Assembly: GCA_947627335.1 (NCBI GenBank)
Contig: CANQVQ010000069.1
Span: 1 to 8,441 of the forward strand
DNA from: an uncultured Clostridia bacterium
Lineage (GTDB): Bacteria > Bacillota > Clostridia > Oscillospirales > CAG-382
Direction of reading: 5' to 3'
Length of the DNA: 8,441 nucleotides
Shown: positions 1-5,287 of the stretch, piece by piece
How the letters are laid out: the number at the start of each line of letters is the position of its first letter
Numbering within the stretch: position 1 is the first letter of the stretch
Position numbers and translations under genes: made by a program
The notes under the pieces: generated by a model
Told to the model about the DNA's origin: nothing
The model's database searches: none
What the model saw: the letters and a program-made list of their open reading frames with translations, nothing else

Positions 1-1
1 G

Positions 2-880
2 ATATACAGCGAATACGTCCTGCGGTGCATCCGAACCGCCTACAACAAGGCGCTGGACCTGCAGAACAACGAGAACGCCACGTCGTCCGACCGCTTCCTC
101 GCCGCAAGCAGCCTGCGCTATGCGATAGGCAAGAGCGGCTCGTTCGCCGCGCAGACCAAAACCTATGAACCGATCCAAAACGCGATCCTGCTGACCGGCA
201 TCAATCTGACCATCCGCACCGACGACGCGTCCCTCTACACCCCCGGGACAAGCATCCTCGGCAAAAACCTCGCTTTCACGCGGATGCTGCTTTTCCGCAG
301 GGCGGAGGACGGCAGCTACAAGCTCGCGTTATCGTCCTGGGGCGGGATGTGGGACGACGCCGCGGGAGACGACGCGGGAACCGTCGGGATCCTCGGATTC
401 AGCACCGTCCCGGAGGACTGCCTGCTGGTCGCGGTCCACGGGGACGACGGGAACGGCGAATACAACCGTTACCTCGCGGAAAGTACGGAGCTCGGGCAGA
501 CGCTCTACCTGTGCGGGGTGGACATGGATTCCCAAACGCTCGACGTGTGCGCCTTCTGCGTGGTCACCGACGACGCCCAAAACCTGATCCCGGACGACGA
601 CGAGATCCCTGTCATCCCGGGTATGCCGGACGTCCCGGACGTTTCGGACAGACCCGACGACCCGGAAAACCCGACCGTCCCGGCGAAAGGGGACGTCAAC
701 GGGGACGGCGTGCGGGATTCCATCGACTACATGATGCTCAAGCGGCACTGCCTTGGGACGTTCCGGCTTGCCGAGGGCGCCCTCGGTGCGGCGGACGTCA
801 ACGGCGACGGGACCATCAACGCCACCGATTATATGATGCTCAAACGGCATTGTCTCGGGACCTATCGGATCGGTGAATAA
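2..880 (+). CDS. Secreted dockerin-containing protein, 3' part (5' end outside window)
   Basis: The frame is open from the first bases and gives 292 residues, so the start and any catalytic domain lie upstream. An ATG at 284 is internal and is not the start. Visible parts in order: a short helical FIVAR-like stretch beginning YSEY (residues 2-47); a beta-rich module (about 60-198) containing VPEDC at 136-140; a Pro/Asp-rich linker (about 199-228); and a C-terminal dockerin with two calcium-binding loops, D231-N233-D235...D242 and D265-N267-D269...D276, each followed by YMMLKRHCLGT. Dockerins normally bind cohesins on scaffoldins or cell-surface proteins, so the product is presumably extracellular. 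The FIVAR-like and beta modules align with the same modules in the next gene (YSEY and VPEDC in both), so the two look like paralogues. The enzymatic role cannot be told from this fragment. Confidence 0.85.
   Translation: MYSEYVLRCIRTAYNKALDLQNNENATSSDRFLAASSLRYAIGKSGSFAAQTKTYEPIQNAILLTGINLTIRTDDASLYTPGTSILGKNLAFTRMLLFRRAEDGSYKLALSSWGGMWDDAAGDDAGTVGILGFSTVPEDCLLVAVHGDDGNGEYNRYLAESTELGQTLYLCGVDMDSQTLDVCAFCVVTDDAQNLIPDDDEIPVIPGMPDVPDVSDRPDDPENPTVPAKGDVNGDGVRDSIDYMMLKRHCLGTFRLAEGALGAADVNGDGTINATDYMMLKRHCLGTYRIGE
689..877 (+). other. Dockerin type I domain of the first protein
   Basis: Two 22-24 residue calcium loops lie 34 residues apart, each with the DxNxDG...D pattern followed by YMMLKRHCLGT. 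The second loop is canonical (DVNGDGTINATD). The first has RDS where IN-A is usual. The shared DYMMLKRHCLGT stretch is identical in protein but differs at seven third-codon positions, which points to an old duplication kept by selection on the protein. Confidence 0.8.
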
Positions 881-898
881 AAATTTTGTTGAAAGTGT

Positions 899-921
899 CC
901 AAAAATCGAGTGCTTTTTTGG
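899..921 (+). terminator. Weak inverted repeat after the first dockerin gene
   Basis: CCAAAAA (899-905) can pair with TTTTTGG (915-921) around a 9-nt loop, 19 nt after the stop codon at 880. The stem is AT-rich and no T-run follows it, so termination would be weak at best. It is the only candidate terminator between the two dockerin genes. Confidence 0.25.
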
Positions 922-934
922 GATGCGATGAAGC

Positions 935-963
935 TTGACAACGGCGTCGATTTGCCGTATAAT
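935..963 (+). promoter_or_regulatory. Perfect-consensus sigma-A promoter
   Basis: TTGACA (935-940) and TATAAT (958-963) are separated by exactly 17 bases, matching the housekeeping consensus at all twelve positions. Transcription would begin near 970, leaving a leader of about 29 nt before the ATG at 999. The element lies outside coding sequence and directly upstream of a complete gene with a good ribosome binding site. No operator is obvious around it, so strong and largely constitutive expression is inferred. Confidence 0.85.
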
Positions 964-998
964 GAAGGTACAAATACTTTTGAAAGGGAGAAAAAACT

Positions 999-3695
999 AT
1001 GAAGCTCAGAAGCAAGTTCCTCTGTTTGGTTCTGTCCGCACTCATGGTGCTGACCGTCTGCGGGACGCTGTTCGTATCGGCGACCGGGCATACGGTGGAC
1101 ACCGGCGCGACGTACAACAAGGAAACCTACAACAGTTGTACCGTCCATACGCTGACGTTCAACACGGACGATTACGTCGTCATCCCGTTCGCGGGCTATG
1201 CCGGCGGAGTCAACACGTTGAAGAATCATTTTGAAAAAGCGCCGGATTTCGGCTTTGAGCCGGTCGGCGCCATCAACGGCGACTTCTTCGCGATGTCCAC
1301 CGGCTACCTGAACGACTACCTCGTCACCAACGGCGAAGTCGTCGTCGGCGATACCGGGCTGCACGCGGACGACGGCATGACCTGCATCATGCCCGACGGT
1401 TCGTTCAAGACCGTCGCCGCTTCGCAGCTTCGGTTTACCACCTATTTCAACGGCACGGAGATCTCCGGCGGGATCGGCTACGTCAACCGCCGTCCGAGCC
1501 GCAGCAGCAGTGAAGGCTGGACGGACGCCATCTACTATTTCGACCAGTATGCCGCAAACGACAAGTGCCCGCTGGCGGGCGTCGCCGTCCTCTGCGAAAA
1601 GCTGGACGGCACCGTGCTCTCCATCGGCGGCACGCTCAAAGCGAAGGTGCTTTCCGTCGAGGAACGTGATCACGCCAACGGCATCAACCCCGAAAAGGAT
1701 CAGTTCCTGCTGTACGTCCGCAGCACGTCCGCGCACGCCAAGCAGCTGTCCGCGCTGAAGGCGGGCGACTCGGTCATCATCTCGACCGCGGAAACGGTCG
1801 CGGAATCCGCGGAAACCGTTTCGCAGGCGACCTCCATCCTCGCCAACATCGGCTACATCGTCAAGGACGGCAAGAACATCGCTAAGGACCCCGCCTTCAA
1901 CCAAACCGACCCGCACGGCAACACATACCATGCGCAGTGGAGCGCGTTCGGGACGAAAGCCGACGGCACTTGGGTGTTCTTCAGCACCACGGGCGCCAGC
2001 GGTTCTGCCGGTCTGACCCTGCCGCAGCTCGCCGACTACGCAATCGCGCAGGGCTGCACGAACGTCATTCGTCTCGACGGCGGCGGATCGACCTCCATGT
2101 ACCTCAGCAATACCGGCAGCGGAAAAGCGGGCTACGCGATGTCCACCACGCGGAACCTTCCGGACTGCCTGATGGTCGTCAAGCGTTCCAGCACGGCGCT
2201 TCAGCCGTCCGAGGAAGCCAAGACCGCCCTTTCCGACCTCATGGAGCAGGCGGGTTCCTCCGACGACGATGCCGTCAAAGAGGCGCTGGAATACGCGCAG
2301 AGCGTTCTTGACAACGAAAAAGCGGTTTCCGGCGACTACACGTTCGCCGCCATGCGGCTGCAGGAAGCGCTGTCCGGCAAGAGCGAACTGGCGGAGCTGC
2401 TCGGCAAGGCCGCCGGCGTCTCCTTCACGGATTACAGCGAATACGCCCTGTCCCAGCTGCGCGAAGCGTATGCGGAAGCCACCGGAGTCTTCGGAGACGC
2501 CGAAGCGACGCCGGACGAAGTCGATGTCGCTCGTGAACGCCTCGCAAAGTGGCTCGAATCCACGGACGCCCTCACGGTGGGCGGCACGACCTATCCGAAG
2601 CTGGAAAGCACGAACGCATTCTATCTGACCGATTTCAATTCCAAGATTTACTCGAACTATACGATCATCTTCACCCCCGGGCAGAGCATCGTCGCTACCA
2701 CCGCCAACCTGACATGGTCCGGCGTCGTTCTGCTCCGCAAGAACAACCACGGCGCATACGTCGTTGAAAAGTATTTCTTCGGAAACGGGAACAACGACTA
2801 CATCTACAGTCAGCTCGGCTTCGAGGACAACGTCGTCCCGGAGGACTGCCTCGTCATCGGTGCGCACGGTGTAGCGACCGATCCCGTCAGAGATGCCGCG
2901 ACCGCCGGCAGCGTGCTGGTCCCGCACGGGTTCAATATTGAAGAACAGACCATCGGTTTCGGCGCTTACTTCTCGTTCGAACCGGCGTCCGCCGATGGAC
3001 ACGTGTACGACTGGAAGACCACGAAGAAAGCCACCTGCACCGAAGCCGGTTCGCAGATCCTCACCTGCACGATCTGCGGCGAAACGACCGGCTCCGAACG
3101 GATCATTGAACCGCTCGGTCACATCATGGGCGAATGGGAAGTGACCAAGGAAGCGGAACCGGGTGTTCCGGGCGAAGAAACGCGTGTCTGCAAAGACTGC
3201 GGTGAAAGCGAAACCCGTGAATACAACGTCCATGAGCACGAGTACGAATGGAAGGTCACGCAGGAGCCCACCTGCACCGAAGCCGGTTCGCAGATCCTCA
3301 CCTGCAAGACCTGCGGCGAAACGACCGGTACCGAACAGACCATCGAACCGCTCGGACATCTCATGGGCGAATGGGAAGTGACCAAGGAAGCAAAACCGGG
3401 TGTTCCGGGCGAAGAAACGCGTACCTGCGAGAGATGCGGCGAAAAAGAAACCCGTGAATACACCGTCGACGCTCCCGCCGGCAAACTCGGCGACGTCAAC
3501 GGCGACGACGAAATCAACGCGAACGACTATATGCTGGTCAAGCGTGCGGTGCTCCACACCTACGTACTGGACGACAGCGTGAAGGTCTACGCGGACATCA
3601 ACGGCGACGGCGACGTCAACGCGAACGACTATATGCTGATCAAGCGTGCGGTGCTTCACACCTACCAGCTCCCGGAAACGCTCCCGGAAAAGTAA
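999..3695 (+). CDS. Secreted phosphodiester glycosidase-domain protein with Cys-rich repeats and dockerin
   Basis: 898 residues. The ATG at 999 is preceded by AGGGAG with 8-nt spacing and opens a signal peptide (MKLRSK, hydrophobic 7-26, likely cleavage after VSA at 28). Residues about 60-395 look like the NAGPA/DUF2233 phosphodiester glycosidase fold: INGDFF at 92-97 and the family signature RLDGGGSTSM at 358-367. Relatives cleave sugar-1-phosphodiester bonds, as in the human uncovering enzyme, or are labelled exopolysaccharide-biosynthesis proteins. Next come helical FIVAR-like repeats (about 403-525), a beta-type module (about 540-665, VVPEDC at 612-617), two 79-residue Cys-rich repeats (668-746, 747-825) and a dockerin (831-898; D832/N834/D836/D843 and D866/N868/D870/D877). 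The product is exported and probably docked to a surface or scaffold. The glycosidase assignment is firm at family level; the substrate is unknown. The FIVAR-like, beta and dockerin parts repeat the architecture of the upstream gene. Confidence 0.9.
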   Translation: MKLRSKFLCLVLSALMVLTVCGTLFVSATGHTVDTGATYNKETYNSCTVHTLTFNTDDYVVIPFAGYAGGVNTLKNHFEKAPDFGFEPVGAINGDFFAMSTGYLNDYLVTNGEVVVGDTGLHADDGMTCIMPDGSFKTVAASQLRFTTYFNGTEISGGIGYVNRRPSRSSSEGWTDAIYYFDQYAANDKCPLAGVAVLCEKLDGTVLSIGGTLKAKVLSVEERDHANGINPEKDQFLLYVRSTSAHAKQLSALKAGDSVIISTAETVAESAETVSQATSILANIGYIVKDGKNIAKDPAFNQTDPHGNTYHAQWSAFGTKADGTWVFFSTTGASGSAGLTLPQLADYAIAQGCTNVIRLDGGGSTSMYLSNTGSGKAGYAMSTTRNLPDCLMVVKRSSTALQPSEEAKTALSDLMEQAGSSDDDAVKEALEYAQSVLDNEKAVSGDYTFAAMRLQEALSGKSELAELLGKAAGVSFTDYSEYALSQLREAYAEATGVFGDAEATPDEVDVARERLAKWLESTDALTVGGTTYPKLESTNAFYLTDFNSKIYSNYTIIFTPGQSIVATTANLTWSGVVLLRKNNHGAYVVEKYFFGNGNNDYIYSQLGFEDNVVPEDCLVIGAHGVATDPVRDAATAGSVLVPHGFNIEEQTIGFGAYFSFEPASADGHVYDWKTTKKATCTEAGSQILTCTICGETTGSERIIEPLGHIMGEWEVTKEAEPGVPGEETRVCKDCGESETREYNVHEHEYEWKVTQEPTCTEAGSQILTCKTCGETTGTEQTIEPLGHLMGEWEVTKEAKPGVPGEETRTCERCGEKETREYTVDAPAGKLGDVNGDDEINANDYMLVKRAVLHTYVLDDSVKVYADINGDGDVNANDYMLIKRAVLHTYQLPETLPEK
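3000..3473 (+). repeat. Two tandem 237-bp in-frame repeats (Cys-rich 79-residue units)
   Basis: Units lie at 3000-3236 and 3237-3473. They are nearly identical in DNA, including a 37-nt stretch with no difference (3031-3067 and the matching part of unit two). Each unit has the cysteine spacing C-x9-C-x2-C followed by a second CxxC: residues 680, 690, 693, 731, 734 in unit one and 79 later in unit two. Each also has LGH at its middle. Each unit is itself two related halves of about 39 residues; the second half lacks the first cysteine. The CxxC pairs could bind zinc or form disulfides. Similar CxxC/LGH repeats occur in many secreted proteins of gut Firmicutes, with no settled function that I know of. 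Confidence 0.85.
3489..3692 (+). other. Dockerin domain of the glycosidase protein
   Basis: Two calcium loops lie 34 residues apart, both running into NANDYML-KRAVLHTY. The two 48-nt stretches 3516-3563 and 3618-3665 differ at only two bases. The first loop has Asp instead of Gly at its sixth position (DVNGDD). The recognition residues (KRAVLHTY) differ from those of the upstream protein (KRHCLGTY/F), so the two proteins may dock to different partners. Confidence 0.8.
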
Positions 3696-3728
3696 AGCGT
3701 AAAGACGCGTTCCGTCGGGCAAAAACAG

Positions 3729-3757
3729 ACGCCGCGGGGAGTTCCCCCGCGGCGTTT
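3729..3757 (+). terminator. GC-rich hairpin after the glycosidase gene
   Basis: GCCGCGGGG (3731-3739) pairs with CCCCGCGGC (3745-3753), extended by C-G and A-T pairs to at least 11 bp with a 5-nt loop. It is preceded by an A-run and followed by only GTTT. The stem is strong but the T-tract is short, so termination may be partial. The regulator gene starts 37 nt later with no clear promoter of its own in between, which fits read-through. Confidence 0.65.
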
Positions 3758-3793
3758 CCGCAAGAAGCACAAAAAAGAAGGGAGGCATTTGCC

Positions 3794-4180
3794 ATGCAGC
3801 TCCAGGAATCCGGGGAAATGTACCTGGAAACCATCCTCGTCCTGACGCAGCGGGGGATCCCGTTCCGTTCCATCGACATCTGCGAAGAAATGGGGTATTC
3901 CAAGCCCAGCGTCAGCCGCGCCATGGGCATCCTGCGGCAGGGGGAATTCATCACGGTGGACGCGGGCGGCTATATCGCCCTGACGGAGACCGGGCGGGAG
4001 ATCGCGGAAAAGATCTACGAGCGGCACCGGGTGCTTTCCGCGTTCCTCATGAAACTCGGCGTGGACAAGGAAACTGCCGCGGCGGACGCCTGCCGCATGG
4101 AGCACGTCATCAGCGACCGCTCGTTCGCGGCCCTGCGGGCGTATCTGCACGAGAAGGACCTCGACTCCCCGCCGAAGTGA
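3794..4180 (+). CDS. DtxR/MntR-family metal-dependent transcriptional repressor (short form)
   Basis: 128 residues, starting at an ATG preceded by GGGAGG with 8-nt spacing. Residues 1-60 form the winged helix-turn-helix (recognition region around YSKPSVSRAM, 35-44). Residues 65-120 form the metal-binding and dimerisation domain. The start GEMYLETI and the motif ACRMEHVISD align with DtxR. Met9, Cys100, Glu103 and His104 correspond to DtxR Met10, Cys102, Glu105 and His106, the primary iron site. Manganese-type MntR has Asp and Glu where this protein has Met and Cys. His78 matches DtxR His79, but the positions of Glu83 and His98 are Ser82 and Ala96, so the second site is probably lost. The C-terminal SH3-like domain of DtxR is absent, as in MntR. 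The protein likely senses Fe2+ and represses metal uptake genes, none of which is in this window. Transcription may come by read-through of the hairpin at 3729. Confidence 0.85.
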   Translation: MQLQESGEMYLETILVLTQRGIPFRSIDICEEMGYSKPSVSRAMGILRQGEFITVDAGGYIALTETGREIAEKIYERHRVLSAFLMKLGVDKETAAADACRMEHVISDRSFAALRAYLHEKDLDSPPK

Positions 4181-4270
4181 AAACGCTTTCGAAGGGGGAC
4201 CACAATCGCGTCGCCGGTGCTGCGCGCCGTCTTGCTCTGCGTCCCCCCCTCGAATACTCCCCCCTCGTCG

Positions 4271-4318
4271 AAAACCGGCTTGGCTTGCGCCACTTCTGAC
4301 GCCGCCATCGCCGGTTTT
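4271..4318. terminator. Inverted repeat with A/T-flanked stem
   Basis: AAAACCGGC (4271-4279) is perfectly complementary to GCCGGTTTT (4310-4318), with a 30-nt loop. The A-run on one side and T-run on the other make it readable as a terminator in both directions, but the loop is longer than usual. Confidence 0.4.
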
Positions 4319-4327
4319 CTCTTGAGG

Positions 4328-4378
4328 TGTTTCGGAGCCGGCACGTGTCCGTCTCCGAAACATTATTTTATTGCATTT
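4328..4378 (+). terminator. Rho-independent terminator facing right
   Basis: TGTTTCGGAG (4328-4337) pairs with CTCCGAAACA (4353-4362) in a 10-bp stem. Three more pairs can form inside after one mismatch. It is followed by TTATTTTATTGCATTTTT. On the opposite strand no T-tract follows, so it acts on rightward transcripts, most simply that of the regulator gene 147 nt upstream. Confidence 0.6.
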
Positions 4379-4407
4379 TTGCCTTCTTCAGATTTTTGAA
4401 AATTCGT

Positions 4408-4447
4408 ACGCCCCGGGAACGGTCGTTTCCGAGGGCGTTTTCTGTTT
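4408..4447. terminator. Stem-loop next to the CmpB-like gene stop, possibly bidirectional
   Basis: ACGCCC (4408-4413) pairs with GGGCGT (4433-4438), then CGGGAAC (4414-4420) with GTTTCCG (4425-4431), leaving a single bulged A at 4432. To the right it is followed at once by TTTTCTGTTTTT. To the left, on the minus strand, AATTTTC comes a few bases after the stem. It sits 9 nt past the stop codon of the minus-strand gene ending at 4448, so it probably ends that operon as well. Confidence 0.55.
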
Positions 4448-5248
4448 TTACGGATCTTTCGGCGGAGCGGCGGGCTTGCCATCCGATTCCCCGTCCGGGC
4501 TTTCGTCCTTCGGCGCCGCCTTTTTGCGTCGGGTCCGGCGGTCGTCGTTCTGCCGGGACTTCAGGTACGCGTCGAGCGTCTCCTGCCAATGGCGCGGAGC
4601 GTGCATGACGAAGAAGAAGCTGACCTTCTCCTTTCCCTTCTTCGCACGCTCATAAAGCATATCCTTGAACCGCTCGTAGCGCACGACGATGCCGGATTTC
4701 GCCGCCCAGCCGCGCAGTTTCCCCGCGAGCTGGAACGCGCACGCAAGATCGACAAGCAGCACGCCGTAAAAAACGCCGAGGAAAAACCAGCAAAACGGAT
4801 GCTCTGTAAACCAACCGATGCACTTCAGGGCGACCCCGTGCAGGAGAAACCGATACCCCGCACCGCAAATCGCCCACAGGGAGGAATACAGCGGACAGAT
4901 CACGCCCTGCACGTTGCCGAAATTTTCGGTGTAATCCCACAAACGCAGGTTCATCCCTTTGAGCAGAGCGATCCCGGTCAGGTACTCCAGCACCGTCATC
5001 GCCAACGTGATAAGCAGGACCGGCAGGATCGCGTTCAGCCACGCGTACCCGGTGTCCACCCGCCCGCAGAGCAGGCAGATCAAGTACATCAGGACAAGCC
5101 CCGTCCCGTACAGCGGAAGCACCGGACCGGTCAAAAATCCCGGATTGCACCAATTCCCGTGATCCAGCCGCCTCGCGACGAGCTCGATACACCACCCCAA
5201 AAAACTGCCGACGCTGAACAGAAACGCAAGGGACAAGAATAGTTCCAT
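4448..5248 (-). CDS. CmpB-type (PF06541-like) multi-pass membrane protein
   Basis: 266 residues from the ATG at 5248. The frame also offers a GTG at 5257, but the ribosome site GGAAGGGAG ends 1 nt before that GTG and 10 nt before the ATG, so the ATG is preferred. Five or so membrane segments are seen (about 2-24, 45-63, 71-95, 113-137, 152-175), then a basic, Lys/Arg/Pro-rich cytoplasmic tail with no membrane segment. GWCIE near residue 18, NWCNPGFLTGP near 32 and LWDYTENFGNVQG near 103 are the hallmarks of the family annotated 'putative ABC-transporter type IV / CmpB'. I know of no firm biochemical role for that family; the name does not establish transport. It lies 39 nt after the bactofilin-like gene on the same strand, so the two are almost certainly cotranscribed. 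The charged tail is a notable addition whose function is unknown. Confidence 0.85.
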   Translation of the reverse strand: MELFLSLAFLFSVGSFLGWCIELVARRLDHGNWCNPGFLTGPVLPLYGTGLVLMYLICLLCGRVDTGYAWLNAILPVLLITLAMTVLEYLTGIALLKGMNLRLWDYTENFGNVQGVICPLYSSLWAICGAGYRFLLHGVALKCIGWFTEHPFCWFFLGVFYGVLLVDLACAFQLAGKLRGWAAKSGIVVRYERFKDMLYERAKKGKEKVSFFFVMHAPRHWQETLDAYLKSRQNDDRRTRRKKAAPKDESPDGESDGKPAAPPKDP

Positions 5249-5287
5249 ACGAGCCACGCTCCCTTCCCGATCGTTCGGCGCGACGCC

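Larger units (their letters stand above)
4181..4447. other. Gene-free convergent intergenic region with several inverted repeats
   Basis: 267 nt lie between the stop of the regulator (+) and the stop of the CmpB-like gene (-). I see no credible gene. TCGA-A-GGGGGAC (4189-4200) can pair with GTCCCCC-CC-TCGA (4241-4253). A second CCCCCCTCG copy at 4259-4267 (the first is 4244-4252) offers an alternative partner for the G-run. Three further stem-loops follow at 4271-4318, 4328-4362 and 4408-4438, listed separately. Together they could be a dispersed intergenic repeat, a small structured RNA, or simply stacked terminators between convergent genes. Confidence 0.6.

Noticed and set aside
2..880. 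The ATG at 284 as the real start of the first gene
   Set aside because: The frame is open from position 2, and the upstream residues align with the FIVAR-like repeat of the paralogue, so the gene begins outside the window.
3119..3517. A 132-codon minus-strand frame over the Cys-rich repeats
   Set aside because: Its internal repetition only reflects the tandem repeats of the coding strand.
840..3788. A 982-codon open frame on the minus strand opposite the glycosidase gene
   Set aside because: It mirrors a gene with signal peptide, ribosome site, promoter and recognisable domains. The opposite frame is Arg/Gly/Val-rich, has no family signature and arises from GC-rich third positions.
3774..3793. 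A DtxR-box or other operator at the regulator gene
   Set aside because: Apart from the ribosome site the segment is A-rich with no palindrome, so autoregulation cannot be supported.
4015..4655. Small frames in the 4181-4447 gap and around it (for example 4217-4399 plus, 4015-4344 minus, 4371-4655 plus)
   Set aside because: None has a ribosome site or a family signature, and they run through terminator hairpins and into flanking genes. They are better explained by repeat or structure content.
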